The position numbers and the translations under genes were made by a program. A model generated the notes under the pieces. The model saw only the letters and a list, made by a program, of their open reading frames with translations, was not told the origin of the DNA and made no database searches. From Lachnospiraceae bacterium (lineage in GTDB: Bacteria > Bacillota > Clostridia > Lachnospirales > Lachnospiraceae): a stretch of DNA of 64,000 nt. Positions 11,747 through 21,359 of this stretch are shown here, piece by piece (position 1 is the first letter of the stretch; each line of letters begins with the position of its first letter). The stretch is from contig JAFTWC010000037.1 of the NCBI GenBank assembly GCA_017465475.1, forward strand, positions 1 through 64,000, read 5' to 3'.

Positions 11747-12562
11747 ATGAACGAATGGATTGAAGTAACCGCAAAAACGGTTGACGATGCAATTATAGAG
11801 GCAGGAATTAAGCTTGGTGTTTCTACCGAAAATATGGAGTATGAAGTAATTGAAAAAGAGTCCAGCGGATTTTTAGGTTTAAATAAGAAGCCGGCTAAGA
11901 TTCGTGCAAAGGTAAAAGAAGAGGAAAAGCCGGCAGTAGATGATTTCCTCGAAAAGGTTTTTGCTGCAATGGGTGTAAAAGCAGAAGCAGAAATCAGCTT
12001 TGACGAGGAAGAAATGGTAATGAATATTAATTTGACCGGTGATGATATGGGTATGTTAATCGGTAAGCGCGGTCAGACCTTAGATTCCTTACAGTATCTT
12101 GTAAGCTTGGTTGCAAATAAGGACAGCGAGACTTATATTAAGGTAAAGCTTGATACGGAAAACTACCGTGAAAGAAGAAAGGAAACCTTGGAAAATCTTG
12201 CAAAGAACATTGCAAATAAAGTGAGAAGAACAAGAAATTCCGTTGCTTTAGAGCCGATGAATCCGTATGAGAGAAGAATTATTCATTCTGTATTGCAGAA
12301 TAATAAGTTTGTAGAAACTCACAGTGAAGGTGAAGAGCCGTACCGTAAGGTTATCGTTTCCATGAAAAAGGGCGTAAGAGATTTTAGCAATGAAAGATAT
12401 TACGGCAAGAGTTACGGAAACAATCGCGGCGGTTATAACAAGGGTGGTTACAGCAAGGGTGGCTATAAGAACGGATATCGTAAGTACGACCGTAAGGAGT
12501 CTTCTGTAGAATCCGCACCGGCCGGCGAAGTTTCGGAGGCTTCTGCAGAAAGTGCAGAATAG
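11747..12562 (+). CDS. khpB: RNA-binding protein KhpB (Jag/EloR)
   Basis: RNA-binding regulator linked to cell elongation, normally paired with KhpA. It has 271 residues. The Jag N-terminal domain (about 1-55) has SSGFLGLNKKPAKI. The KH domain (about 75-150) has LIGKRGQTLDSLQYLV, and the R3H domain (about 155-215) has YERRIIHSVLQNN. After residue 220 comes a tail rich in Gly, Tyr, Asn, Lys and Arg with repeated GGYNKGGYSKGGY units, then an Ala/Glu/Ser tail. Such a low-complexity tail is an elaboration that could add RNA binding or assembly (inference). It follows yidC by 26 bp with a GGAGG site. Confidence 0.93.
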   Translation: MNEWIEVTAKTVDDAIIEAGIKLGVSTENMEYEVIEKESSGFLGLNKKPAKIRAKVKEEEKPAVDDFLEKVFAAMGVKAEAEISFDEEEMVMNINLTGDDMGMLIGKRGQTLDSLQYLVSLVANKDSETYIKVKLDTENYRERRKETLENLAKNIANKVRRTRNSVALEPMNPYERRIIHSVLQNNKFVETHSEGEEPYRKVIVSMKKGVRDFSNERYYGKSYGNNRGGYNKGGYSKGGYKNGYRKYDRKESSVESAPAGEVSEASAESAE

Positions 12563-12602
12563 GCTTTCATAGAAGCGATATAAGTAAAGTGAATTGATGA
12601 TA

Positions 12603-12628
12603 AAAGGGTGTCAGACAAGACACCCTTT
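12603..12628 (+). terminator. hairpin between khpB and mnmE
   Basis: A perfect 10-bp stem AAAGGGTGTC / GACACCCTTT with a 6-nt loop. It lacks a good U-run on the plus strand (AAAACTTTG), so it may be an inefficient terminator or a processing/stability hairpin between khpB and mnmE. Confidence 0.5.
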
Positions 12629-12664
12629 AAAACTTTGTAAGGTTGTTTTGAAAGGAATGTTACT

Positions 12665-14038
12665 ATGACGGAGACAATTGCTGCTATTTCAACCGGGTTA
12701 AGTAATTCGGGAATCAGTATTATTCGTGTCAGCGGTCCAAATACATTTGAAGTTATGGACCGTATTTTCCGTGGAAAAAAACAGGGAAAGAGGTTGTCGG
12801 AACAGAAAACCCATACCATTCACTACGGATGGATTTATGACGGTGACGATATGGTGGATGAAGTATTGGTGTCCGTGATGAAGGCACCTCATACTTACAC
12901 GGCAGAGGATGTGGCAGAAATCAATTGTCATGGTGGCAGTTTGGTCACCAGAAAAGTATTAAAAACGGTATTAAAGCAGGGAGTCCGTCTTGCGGAAGCC
13001 GGTGAATTTACCAAACGGGCTTTTTTAAACGGAAGAATCGACCTTTCAAAAGCAGAGGCAGTGATGGAAGTCATTCGTGCGAAGAGTGATTTGGCTTTAA
13101 AAAATTCCCTGGCACAGTTACAGGGTACTGTATTAAAGGAAATATCGGAACTGCGGGATACTATGATTCATCATACGGCATTTATTGAAGCAGCATTAGA
13201 TGATCCGGAACATATTTCATTAGATGGTTTTACAAATGAGTTAAAGACGAGTATAATAGAAATCAGAGAGCGTTTATTTCGATTGATTTCTTCTGCGGAT
13301 AACGGAAGAATGCTGAAAGAAGGAATTCGTACCGTTATTTTAGGAAAGCCGAATGTGGGAAAATCTTCTCTTATGAATTTATTTGCGGGAGAAGAACGTG
13401 CCATTGTGACAGATATTGCGGGTACGACCAGAGATACCATAGAAGAAACGGTAACGGTTCGCGGTATCGCACTTTCTTTAATTGATACTGCAGGAATCCG
13501 TTCCACGGAAGATGTGGTAGAAAAAATCGGAGTGGAAAAGGCGAAAAAGGCTGCAGAAGAAGCGGATTTGATTTTATATCTGGCGGATGCCACAGAAGCG
13601 GTAACAGAGGAAGAAAAAGAAATTCTGTCTTTGATTTCTCATAAAAAATCCATTATTTTATTAAATAAGATTGATTTATGCGAGAATCCGGATCCATCGG
13701 TGTTGGAAGAATTAACGGGACAAAGTGTCCTTTGCATTTCTGCAAAGGAAGCGGAAGGTCTGGATGCTCTTTACGATACCATAGAAAAAATGTTTTTCAA
13801 AAAAGAGTTATCTTATAATGAAGAGTTATATATTACCGGTGAGCGTCAGAAACAGTCTTTGCTCAGTGCATATGATGCTATGGGAAAAGTATTGGAAAGT
13901 ATTGATGCCGGTATGCCGGAAGATTTTTATTCCATAGATTTGATGCAGGGATATGAAAGTCTTGGTGAGATTACGGGAGAATCCGTAGATGAGGATTTGG
14001 TAAATACTATTTTCCGTGAATTCTGTATGGGAAAATAA
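12665..14038 (+). CDS. mnmE: tRNA uridine-34 modification GTPase MnmE
   Basis: With MnmG it installs the carboxymethylaminomethyl group on U34 of certain tRNAs. It has 457 residues, normal. The N-terminal folate-binding domain spans residues 1-120 (IAAISTGLSNSGISIIRVSG). A helical domain is interrupted by the G domain at about 215-375. That domain has G1 GKPNVGKSS, the conserved IAGTTRDTIEE, G3 DTAG and G4 NKID. The protein ends in the invariant C-terminal CMGK, whose cysteine is essential. It is followed 18 bp later by mnmG, the partner. Confidence 0.97.
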   Translation: MTETIAAISTGLSNSGISIIRVSGPNTFEVMDRIFRGKKQGKRLSEQKTHTIHYGWIYDGDDMVDEVLVSVMKAPHTYTAEDVAEINCHGGSLVTRKVLKTVLKQGVRLAEAGEFTKRAFLNGRIDLSKAEAVMEVIRAKSDLALKNSLAQLQGTVLKEISELRDTMIHHTAFIEAALDDPEHISLDGFTNELKTSIIEIRERLFRLISSADNGRMLKEGIRTVILGKPNVGKSSLMNLFAGEERAIVTDIAGTTRDTIEETVTVRGIALSLIDTAGIRSTEDVVEKIGVEKAKKAAEEADLILYLADATEAVTEEEKEILSLISHKKSIILLNKIDLCENPDPSVLEELTGQSVLCISAKEAEGLDALYDTIEKMFFKKELSYNEELYITGERQKQSLLSAYDAMGKVLESIDAGMPEDFYSIDLMQGYESLGEITGESVDEDLVNTIFREFCMGK

Positions 14039-14056
14039 AGAATCGAGGGTGAAAAA

Positions 14057-15925
14057 ATGGACCATGTATATGAAAGTTATGATATTGCGGTAGTCGGTGC
14101 AGGACATGCCGGCTGTGAAGCAGCTCTGGCTTGTGCGAGACTTTCTTTTCGTACGATTTTATTTACCGTAAGTACCGACAGTATTGCTTTGATGCCGTGT
14201 AATCCTAACATTGGCGGAACATCGAAGGGTCATTTGGTACGTGAGATTGATGCCTTAGGCGGTGAGATGGGAAAAAACATTGATAAGACTTACATTCAGT
14301 CGAAGATGTTAAATAAGTCAAAGGGTCCGGCTGTACATTCTTTGCGTGCCCAGGCAGATAAGCAGGATTATTCCAATGAAATGCGAAGAGTTTTGGAAAA
14401 TACCGAAAACTTAACTATAAAACAGGCGGAAGTGGCTGAGATTATTACGGAAAATGATTGTATTACAGGGGTAAAAACTGCTTCCGGTGCAATTTTTCCG
14501 TGTCGTGCCGCAATTCTTTGCACGGGAACTTATTTGAATGCCCGTTGTATTTACGGAGAAGTCAGTAATTATACGGGACCGAACGGGTTACCGGCAGCCA
14601 ATCATTTAACGGATAGTTTAGTTGCTCACGGAATTGAAATGTATCGTTTCAAAACCGGTACCCCGGCACGTATTGATAAACGATCCATTGATTTTTCTGT
14701 AATGGAAGAACAGTTCGGCGATGAAAAAGTGGTACCGTTTTCCTTTACCACAGACCCGGATTCTTTAACAAAACCTCAGGTTTCTTGCTGGTTAGCCTAT
14801 ACAAATGAAGAAACACATGATATTATAAAGAAGAACATTGATCGTTCTCCTCTTTATTCCGGCGTCATTCACGGAACCGGTCCGAGATATTGTCCGTCCA
14901 TTGAAGACAAGGTGATGAAGTTTGCGGATAAGGACCGTCATCAGATTTTTATTGAACCGGAAGGAAATTATACAAATGAAATGTACATTGCCGGTATGTC
15001 CAGTTCCCTGCCGGAGGATGTGCAGGTAGCAATGTATCGTTCCGTAAAGGGAATGGAACATGCCCGGATTGTAAGAAATGCCTATGCCATCGAGTATGAT
15101 TGTATCAATCCGATGCAGTTAAAAGCAAGCCTGGAATTTAAGAAAATCAGTGGCTTGTTCAGCGGAGGTCAGTTTAACGGAAGTTCCGGTTATGAAGAGG
15201 CTGCGGCACAGGGTCTTATTGCCGGTATTAATGCAGCAAGAAAGTTACAGGGAAAAGAGCCTTTGATTTTAGATCGATCCGAAAGTTATATTGGTGTGTT
15301 AATCGATGATTTGGTAACAAAGGAAACTCACGAACCTTATCGTATGATGACATCCCGGGCAGAGTATCGTTTGATTTTGCGTCAGGACAATGCAGATTTG
15401 CGTTTAACAAAGTATGGATATGAAGTAGGTTTGATTTCCGAAGAACGTTATGGTAAGTTAGAAGAAAAGAAAGCACAGATAGAAGCTGAAATTCTTCGAG
15501 TAAAAGAAACGCCCATCGGTGCAAATGAAAAAGTACAGGAGCTGTTGGTGTCTTTAAACAGTACACCGTTAAAGTCCGGTTCTACCATGGCGGAACTAAT
15601 CACCAGACCGGAGCTTACGTATGATATGTTGGCACCAATTGACAAAAATCGCCCGGAGCTTCCTTCTGATGTAACGGAGCAGGTGGAGATTGAATTAAAA
15701 TATGAAGGTTATATTCGTCGTCAAATGAGTCAGGTAGCTCAATTTAAGAAAATGGAAAATAAGAAGATACCGACCGATATTGATTATGATGCAATACCAT
15801 CCATTCGAATTGAAGCAAGACAGAAGTTAAAGCAGGTTCGCCCGGAAAATGTGGGACAGGCTTCCCGTATATCCGGAGTGTCTCCGGCAGATATTTCGGT
15901 ATTGTTGGTGTATCTTGGCAGGTAG
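14057..15925 (+). CDS. mnmG: tRNA uridine-34 modification enzyme MnmG (GidA)
   Basis: FAD-dependent partner of MnmE in cmnm5U34 synthesis. It has 622 residues, normal. The FAD-binding motif is [14 protein letters not shown] near residue 12. The family signature [18 protein letters not shown] lies near 45, and the TSRAEYRL region near 420. The C-terminal helical domain, which binds MnmE and tRNA, ends VLLVYLGR. The ATG at 14057 has a GAGGGTG site. It lies between mnmE and rsmG, the usual mnmE-mnmG-rsmG-parAB order near the origin. Confidence 0.97.
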   Translation: MDHVYESYDIAVVGAGHAGCEAALACARLSFRTILFTVSTDSIALMPCNPNIGGTSKGHLVREIDALGGEMGKNIDKTYIQSKMLNKSKGPAVHSLRAQADKQDYSNEMRRVLENTENLTIKQAEVAEIITENDCITGVKTASGAIFPCRAAILCTGTYLNARCIYGEVSNYTGPNGLPAANHLTDSLVAHGIEMYRFKTGTPARIDKRSIDFSVMEEQFGDEKVVPFSFTTDPDSLTKPQVSCWLAYTNEETHDIIKKNIDRSPLYSGVIHGTGPRYCPSIEDKVMKFADKDRHQIFIEPEGNYTNEMYIAGMSSSLPEDVQVAMYRSVKGMEHARIVRNAYAIEYDCINPMQLKASLEFKKISGLFSGGQFNGSSGYEEAAAQGLIAGINAARKLQGKEPLILDRSESYIGVLIDDLVTKETHEPYRMMTSRAEYRLILRQDNADLRLTKYGYEVGLISEERYGKLEEKKAQIEAEILRVKETPIGANEKVQELLVSLNSTPLKSGSTMAELITRPELTYDMLAPIDKNRPELPSDVTEQVEIELKYEGYIRRQMSQVAQFKKMENKKIPTDIDYDAIPSIRIEARQKLKQVRPENVGQASRISGVSPADISVLLVYLGR

Positions 15926-16018
15926 TAAGGTTTCGGATGAAAAGTATGACCTTTGATAACAGTATAATTTGAAAAATATGTTTTTGTAACTACACAGAAA
16001 GAAAGCAGAGGAAATGTT

Positions 16019-16735
16019 ATGCGGGATAATACAATACTTGTAAAAGGTGCGGAAAAAATCGGAATTGTATTAAGTGAAAAACAGCAGCAGCAGTTTGAGA
16101 CTTATTACGATTATTTGGTTGCCCAAAATGAAGTAATGAATTTAACCGCAATTACAGAGTACGAAGAAGTACTGACAAAGCATTTTTTGGATAGTTTATT
16201 TTTGGCGAATAGTATAAAAGAGTTTCAAGGAAAAAAAGTTTTGGATTTAGGTACCGGTGCAGGGTTTCCGGGAATTCCTCTTAAAATTGCATTTCCGGAT
16301 ACGGAGTTTGTGTTGATGGATTCTTTAAATAAACGTGTATCTTTTTTGAATCGGGTAATTGAGCTTTTGGAACTTGAAAAAATTACTGCAATTCACGGGA
16401 GAGCAGAAGAAGCAGCCAGAAAAGAAGAATACAGAGAACAGTTTGATTATTGTGTATCAAGAGCGGTTGCAAGATTGGCAACATTATCCGAATTTTGTAT
16501 TCCGTTTGTGAAACAGGGCGGTTATTTTGTTTCTTATAAAGCAGGTGATTGCAAAGAAGAATGTGATGAAGCGAAGAATGCAATCAAAATTTTAGGCGGC
16601 CGGTTCTTGCAGGCTACGGAAAGTTATCTTCCGGATACGGAAATTGCCCGTACCTTTGTGGTAATTCAAAAGGAAAAGGCAACACCGGGAAAATATCCAA
16701 GGGGTCAGGGAAAACCGTTAAAGCAACCATTGTAG
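16019..16735 (+). CDS. rsmG: 16S rRNA m7G527 methyltransferase RsmG
   Basis: S-adenosylmethionine-dependent methyltransferase that modifies G527 of 16S rRNA; loss gives low-level streptomycin resistance in other species. It has 238 residues, normal. The SAM-binding motif I is VLDLGTGAGFPGIPL near residue 75. The family-specific MNLTAITEYEEVLTKHFLDS lies near 41, and CVSRAVARL near 140. It is separated from mnmG by 93 bp with no recognised feature. The GNAT gene follows after 14 bp. Confidence 0.96.
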   Translation: MRDNTILVKGAEKIGIVLSEKQQQQFETYYDYLVAQNEVMNLTAITEYEEVLTKHFLDSLFLANSIKEFQGKKVLDLGTGAGFPGIPLKIAFPDTEFVLMDSLNKRVSFLNRVIELLELEKITAIHGRAEEAARKEEYREQFDYCVSRAVARLATLSEFCIPFVKQGGYFVSYKAGDCKEECDEAKNAIKILGGRFLQATESYLPDTEIARTFVVIQKEKATPGKYPRGQGKPLKQPL

Positions 16736-16749
16736 GAAAGGATGAAACT

Positions 16750-17229
16750 ATGATTTGCGGAAGATATTATTTAGGTTTGGATCATATGGATGAAATTGCA
16801 CCGATTCGTCGTGAAGTGTTTGGTTTGGAACAAGGGTGGACGGATGATATTCTCTTTGATGAAACGGATGAGACTGCAGTTCAGGCAGTAGTATATAAAG
16901 ATATGAACAGGACAATACCGGTAGGTGTGGGTCGACTTCACAAAACCGGAGACGGAGCAGAATATAAGATTGGTCGTATTGCAATAAAGAAAGAAGAACG
17001 GGGTCAGGGCTACGGAGATTTTATAGTGCGTATGCTTGTGGATAAAGGTCTACTTATGGGGGCGGACCGTGTATTAGTGGGTGCACAACCTCATGCAATT
17101 GATTTTTATAAGAAGATTGGGTTTCGGTCAATTGGAGAAAGTTATATTGAAGCAGGTATCGAACATACAGTAATGGAAATTAAACAGAACACTATTTGTA
17201 AAGCATGCCAGGGACATAAAAATGATTAG
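16750..17229 (+). CDS. GNAT-family N-acetyltransferase
   Basis: A 159-residue GCN5-related acetyltransferase, close to the ElaA/YjcF type by length and layout. The acetyl-CoA loop shows IGRIAIKKEERGQGYGDFIV (R/Q-x-x-G-x-G/A) near residues 77-96. The FYKKIGFRSIGESYIEAGIEH stretch near 120 is the C-terminal GNAT hallmark (shown only as a short excerpt: FYKKIGFRSIG). The substrate cannot be inferred. It lies 14 bp after rsmG with an AAAGGATG site, so it is probably in the same transcript. Confidence 0.85.
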   Translation: MICGRYYLGLDHMDEIAPIRREVFGLEQGWTDDILFDETDETAVQAVVYKDMNRTIPVGVGRLHKTGDGAEYKIGRIAIKKEERGQGYGDFIVRMLVDKGLLMGADRVLVGAQPHAIDFYKKIGFRSIGESYIEAGIEHTVMEIKQNTICKACQGHKND

Positions 17230-17292
17230 TAAGAAACAGATGTAATTTGATGTTACTCCCACAGAGTGATATTGTTGATAGGAGGTGCCACA

Positions 17293-18363
17293 TTGGAAAA
17301 CGATAAATTTCAAGTAGAGGAAATCAGCTGCTTTTTGGATGTATTGGAATCCGAAAACGAAGAAGAGTTCACGCGTGCAATTGAAATGATACAAGATGTG
17401 GAACAAAAATTACGTGAAACTGAGTATACGTTACAAGAGTTTGATCAAAAACAAGATTCTAATATGAACTTTTTTTCTCCGGTAGGTGTTTATGAAGAAG
17501 GAGAAGAAAAACGGGGATTATTGCGAACTGCAGAAGAACTGAAAGATGAATTACCAAAGTTAAATGAAAAGATGGAACAGTATAAACATCGTAAAGAACA
17601 AATACAGTTTCTAAAGAATGTTTTTTCTGAAAAATACATGGGAAAAAAGAATTCTGCCGGTTCAGAAACTCATTTAATGGATAAAGGACAGGGAATTCAT
17701 ATCTTGGAGTCTCTTGAACATGATCGCAACCGAATTGCAAGGGATTTACATGACTCTTCTGTACAAAGCTTAACCAGTCTTGTACATAAATCGGAGTTAT
17801 GTATGAGATTAATGGACATTGATACTGTTCGAGTGAAGCTGGAACTTCAAACTATGAGCGAAGCAATCAAAACTATCATTAATGGTATGCGGGAAATTAT
17901 TTACGATTTGCGGCCGATGTCTTTGGATAATTTGGGATTGGCAGTTACCATTGATGCGTATTGTTTGCAGTTAAAGAAGAATTATGATATAGAGGTTTCT
18001 TTTGTACATGATAATGTGGAACCGGAGTTCCCGTCCATTTACAAAGTGACGTTATATCGAATTTTACAGGAAGCGTGTGGAAATATTGTGAAACATGCGA
18101 AAGCAAATAAAATAGATATTTTCCTTTCTTGTAATGTGGATAAGTTGTGCTTGAAAATATGTGACAACGGTATCGGATTTGATACAAAGAAAATGATTGA
18201 ACCGGCTGAGGAAGAGTTTCATGGATTCGGTCTTTCTATGATGAAAGAACGGGCAATACTACTGGGCGGTACAGTAAATATAGATTCTGTAATAGGAAGC
18301 GGAAGTACGGTAACAGTAGAAATACCGTGGAAAGAAAAGGAGGATAAGAGTAGAAATGATTAA
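17293..18363 (+). CDS. DegS-like cytoplasmic sensor histidine kinase
   Basis: Histidine kinase of the HisKA_3/NarX-DegS group. The start is TTG at 17293, 6 bp after GGAGGTG; it gives 356 residues. An in-frame GTG at 17266 lies before the ribosome site and is rejected. There is no membrane segment. The first about 130 residues are a Glu/Lys-rich coiled coil, as in DegS. The phospho-acceptor is in RIARDLHDSSVQSL near residue 155. The ATPase domain shows DNGIGFD, then GFGLSMMKERA and GSGSTVTVEIP. It overlaps the response-regulator gene by 8 bp. The input is probably a cytoplasmic signal (inference). Confidence 0.88.
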   Translation: MENDKFQVEEISCFLDVLESENEEEFTRAIEMIQDVEQKLRETEYTLQEFDQKQDSNMNFFSPVGVYEEGEEKRGLLRTAEELKDELPKLNEKMEQYKHRKEQIQFLKNVFSEKYMGKKNSAGSETHLMDKGQGIHILESLEHDRNRIARDLHDSSVQSLTSLVHKSELCMRLMDIDTVRVKLELQTMSEAIKTIINGMREIIYDLRPMSLDNLGLAVTIDAYCLQLKKNYDIEVSFVHDNVEPEFPSIYKVTLYRILQEACGNIVKHAKANKIDIFLSCNVDKLCLKICDNGIGFDTKKMIEPAEEEFHGFGLSMMKERAILLGGTVNIDSVIGSGSTVTVEIPWKEKEDKSRND

Positions 18364-19006
18364 TATACTACTGGTAGATGACCATTCTATGATTCGAGAA
18401 GGACTGAAACAACTGTTGGAGTTAGATGGTGATATTAAAGTAATTGGCGAAGCAGGAAACGGAGAAGATTGTCTGGAGATGATTGAACGTCTTCACCCGG
18501 ATGTTGTGTTGTTGGACATTAATATGCCTCAAATGAATGGTTTGGAAGTTTTGGAGCATCTTCGAAAAACGGGAAATAAGCAGAAGGTTTTAATTTTGAC
18601 AATTCATAATGAAGTAGAGTATTTGATGCGTGCTGTAGATATTGGTGTATCCGGTTATCTTTTAAAGGATTCGGAATCCGCTGTTTTGAAAGAAGCGATT
18701 TATGCAATTATGAATGGTGAAAACTATATTGACGCTACAATGACGCCATTGTTAAAAGAACAAACTTATTTGAAGGAGTTGCAGAAGGAAGCAAGGTCAA
18801 AAGATAAATTACTTTCAGCCAGAGAAATTGAAGTGCTTTGTGCGTTGGCGGAAGGGTTATATAATAAAGAAATTGCTTCAAGGTTACAGATCAGTGAGAA
18901 AACTGTAAAAAATCATGTATCCAACATCTTCAAGAAAATTGAAGTATCGGATCGTACACAGGCTGCGGTATATGCAATCAGACATAAATTCGTAGATATT
19001 AAATAA
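18356..19006 (+). CDS. NarL/DegU-type response regulator
   Basis: DNA-binding response regulator, 216 residues. The receiver domain (1-120) has DDHSMIREG with the acidic pair and phospho-acceptor Asp in DVVLLDINMPQMNG near residue 53. Lys is in GYLLKDSESA. The C-terminal LuxR-type helix-turn-helix (about 145-210) has LSAREIEVLCALAEGLYNKE and the conserved EKTVKNHVSNIFKK. It is translationally coupled to the kinase (8-bp overlap). Its stop codon is followed immediately by a parS site. The regulon cannot be told from the sequence; placement beside parAB is probably a conserved origin-proximal arrangement. Confidence 0.92.
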   Translation: MINILLVDDHSMIREGLKQLLELDGDIKVIGEAGNGEDCLEMIERLHPDVVLLDINMPQMNGLEVLEHLRKTGNKQKVLILTIHNEVEYLMRAVDIGVSGYLLKDSESAVLKEAIYAIMNGENYIDATMTPLLKEQTYLKELQKEARSKDKLLSAREIEVLCALAEGLYNKEIASRLQISEKTVKNHVSNIFKKIEVSDRTQAAVYAIRHKFVDIK

Positions 19007-19022
19007 TGTTTCACGTGAAACA
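19007..19022. promoter_or_regulatory. parS: parS site 1
   Basis: Perfect 16-bp palindrome TGTTTCACGTGAAACA, the ParB/Spo0J binding site, starting at the base after the response-regulator stop codon. ParB would nucleate here and spread over the origin region. Confidence 0.97.
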
Positions 19023-19048
19023 TTATTTAATAAAAGTGACGTGTCTGA

Positions 19049-19064
19049 TGTTTCACGTGAAACA
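19049..19064. promoter_or_regulatory. parS: parS site 2
   Basis: A second perfect TGTTTCACGTGAAACA, 42 bp from site 1 (four helical turns), just upstream of parA. It may also let ParB influence parA transcription. Confidence 0.97.
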
Positions 19065-19101
19065 TATAGTATATAATTATTAAATGGGAAGGATGAATGG
19101 T

Positions 19102-19884
19102 ATGGGACGTGCAATCGCTGTTGTAAATCAGAAGGGCGGTGTCGGTAAAACGACAACGGCAATTAATCTTGCTGCGTGTCTTGCCGAGAAAGGAAAGAAA
19201 GTTTTAGCTATTGATATTGATCCTCAAGGCAATATGACCAGTGGATTGGGAATTACAAAAAAGAAATGTAAGAGAACCTCATATGACTTAATTATCGGCG
19301 AATGTAGTTTAGATGAATGTCTGATGAAAAGTGTAATGGAGGGGGTAAAAGTAATTCCTTCTAATGTGGATTTGGCCGCAGCAGAAATCGAGTTGATTGG
19401 TTTGCAGGAAAGAGAGTTCATATTAAAAAGACACATAGATAAGGTAAAGGATGATTATGATTACATTATTATTGATTGTCCACCATCTTTGAATACATTA
19501 ACTATAAATGCCATGACTACTGCGGATTCCGTTCTTGTTCCAATTCAATGTGAATATTATGCATTGGAGGGGTTGTTTCAGTTAATACATACCATTGAAT
19601 TAGTAAAGAAAAGATTGAATCCAAATCTGGAAATGGAAGGTGTTGTATTTACCATGTATGATGCCAGAACGAATCTGTCTTTACAGGTAGTGGAAAATGT
19701 AAGAAAAAACCTGAAAGAAAATATATATAAGTCCATTATCCCAAGAAATGTGAAACTTGCAGAAGCACCAAGCCATGGTCTTCCGATTATTTTATATGAT
19801 TCCAAATGTAATGGGGCAGAAGGGTATCGGGCTTTGGCGGATGAAGTAATAGAAAGAGATGTACGAGACTGGTACCAGTATTAA
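19102..19884 (+). CDS. parA: chromosome partitioning ATPase ParA (Soj)
   Basis: Deviant Walker ATPase that works with ParB and parS in origin segregation and, in Firmicutes, in DnaA control. The ATG at 19102 sits 9 bp after GGAAGG and gives 260 residues; an in-frame ATG at 19084 lacks a ribosome site. The Walker A is KGGVGKTTTAINLA near residue 11, with the signature first lysine. IDIDPQGNMTSGLG and IIIDCPPSLN are the further conserved motifs. It lies just after two parS sites and 13 bp before parB. Confidence 0.96.
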   Translation: MGRAIAVVNQKGGVGKTTTAINLAACLAEKGKKVLAIDIDPQGNMTSGLGITKKKCKRTSYDLIIGECSLDECLMKSVMEGVKVIPSNVDLAAAEIELIGLQEREFILKRHIDKVKDDYDYIIIDCPPSLNTLTINAMTTADSVLVPIQCEYYALEGLFQLIHTIELVKKRLNPNLEMEGVVFTMYDARTNLSLQVVENVRKNLKENIYKSIIPRNVKLAEAPSHGLPIILYDSKCNGAEGYRALADEVIERDVRDWYQY

Positions 19885-19897
19885 GGAGGGTATATAA

Positions 19898-20785
19898 ATG
19901 GCAGGTAAGAAAAAGTCAGCACTGGGAAACGGGCTGGAAGGAATGTTTGGTGTAGAGGAAACAGAAGTAAAGGAACAACAGAGTGATGTTTCACGTGAAA
20001 CATTTTTACGTCTTTCTGAAATTGAACCGAATCGGACACAGCCGAGAAGAAATTTTGATGAAGATGCGCTGCAGGAGTTAGCGGAGTCTATTAAGCAGTA
20101 CGGAATCATTCAGCCGATTGTTGTGCAGAAAAAAGGGAAAAGATATGAGATTATTGCGGGTGAGCGTCGTTGGAGAGCAGCACGTATTGCTAAATTGATA
20201 GAAGTTCCGGTAATTATTAAAGAGTTTGCACCGGAAGATGTGTTTGCCATCGCATTGATTGAGAATATTCAACGTCAGGATTTAAATCCGATTGAAGAAG
20301 CGCAGGCATATAGCAGATTGATCCAGGAGCATCATTTAAAGCAGGATGAATTAGCGGAAAAAGTAGCAAAGAACAGAGTAACAATTACAAACTCTATGCG
20401 ATTGCTGAAGTTGGATGAAAGAGTACAACAGATGTTAATTGATAATATGTTAACCGGTGGCCATGCAAGAGCTTTACTTGCAATTACAGATAAGGATCAA
20501 CAGCATGCCATGGCATTACAGGTATTTGATCAAAAACTTAGTGTTCGTGAAACAGAAAGTTTAGTAAAGAAAGCTCTTTTGACCACGGAAAAGAAAGAAG
20601 AGCCTCCGAAAAAGGTAGTGGATGACAGTGTCATTTATCGGAATTTCGAGAACCAGATGAAGGATATTTTGGGAACGAAGGTTGCGATTAAGAAAAAGGC
20701 AAAAAATAAAGGGCGAATTGAAATCGAATATTATTCTATGGAAGAATTAGAACGATTGATTGAATTGGTAAATCGCTTGAAGTAA
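19898..20785 (+). CDS. parB: chromosome partitioning protein ParB (Spo0J)
   Basis: CTPase clamp that loads at parS. It has 295 residues. The N-terminal CTP-binding domain has the segment TQPRRNFDEDALQELAESI and the box II arginine motif GERRWRAARIA near residue 88. The central helix-turn-helix (about 145-215) has ENIQRQDLNPIEEAQAYSRL upstream of it. The C-terminal dimerisation domain ends ERLIELVNRLK. Residues about 29-35 (DVSRETF) are encoded by a parS site. The start follows AAGGAGGG. Confidence 0.97.
   Translation: MAGKKKSALGNGLEGMFGVEETEVKEQQSDVSRETFLRLSEIEPNRTQPRRNFDEDALQELAESIKQYGIIQPIVVQKKGKRYEIIAGERRWRAARIAKLIEVPVIIKEFAPEDVFAIALIENIQRQDLNPIEEAQAYSRLIQEHHLKQDELAEKVAKNRVTITNSMRLLKLDERVQQMLIDNMLTGGHARALLAITDKDQQHAMALQVFDQKLSVRETESLVKKALLTTEKKEEPPKKVVDDSVIYRNFENQMKDILGTKVAIKKKAKNKGRIEIEYYSMEELERLIELVNRLK
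19987..20002. promoter_or_regulatory. parS: parS site 3, inside parB
   Basis: A third perfect TGTTTCACGTGAAACA within the parB coding sequence, about 90 bp after its start, encoding VSRET. Intragenic parS near the parB start is known in other Firmicutes. Confidence 0.97.
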
Positions 20786-20800
20786 GGAAGGATGGAAGAA

Positions 20801-21337
20801 ATGAACGAAAGTACAGCAGTAATAGCGGGAATGGAGCAGGCAGATGCAATTCGCTTTTCAATGATTATCGGTATCTCGGCAGTGGTTATGGCATTTGTTA
20901 TGGCTGTTTTGTTAGTGTTTGCGTTGGTTAAGTTGAGTAAGTTGAATAAGAAGTACAAACATTTCATGAAGGGGTCCAATGGGAAAGATTTGGAGTCTAC
21001 CATTTTAAACAGATTTAATGAACTGGATAAAATGAAAACAGACATAGAATATATTTACGGTAAGCTGAATATTGCATGCGATATGCTTTTGACGGCATAT
21101 CAGAAGTTGAGCATTGTAAAGTATGACGCATTTAAAGAGATGGGCGGAAAATTAAGCTTTTCCCTGGCAATGTTAGATGATAAAAACAACGGATACATTT
21201 TAACTTCTGTGCATACAAGAGAAGGTTGCTACACATATGTAAAAGAGATTATTAAGGGAGAATCTTTTGTTGTTCTCTCTGAGGAAGAGCGACAGGCATT
21301 AGAAGAAGCAAAGAATAAGCGGAACTACATGGCATAG
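20801..21337 (+). CDS. DUF4446 family membrane-anchored protein
   Basis: A 178-residue protein of unknown function. The ATG at 20801 is 9 bp after GGAAGG; an in-frame ATG at 20792 abuts the site and is less likely. One N-terminal membrane segment (about residues 20-42, ISAVVMAFVMAVLLVFALV) is followed by a helical stretch and a compact domain with the KYDAFKEMGGKLSFSLAMLD motif typical of DUF4446. It lies 15 bp after parB. This family is regularly found next to parB in Clostridia, suggesting an envelope or segregation-linked role (inference). Confidence 0.85.
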   Translation: MNESTAVIAGMEQADAIRFSMIIGISAVVMAFVMAVLLVFALVKLSKLNKKYKHFMKGSNGKDLESTILNRFNELDKMKTDIEYIYGKLNIACDMLLTAYQKLSIVKYDAFKEMGGKLSFSLAMLDDKNNGYILTSVHTREGCYTYVKEIIKGESFVVLSEEERQALEEAKNKRNYMA

Positions 21338-21359
21338 GGGATTTAAAGGAGAAGAGTCG

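Noticed and set aside
17266-17292. GTG start at 17266 for the histidine kinase
   Set aside because: The GGAGGTG ribosome site lies inside this extension and points to the TTG at 17293.
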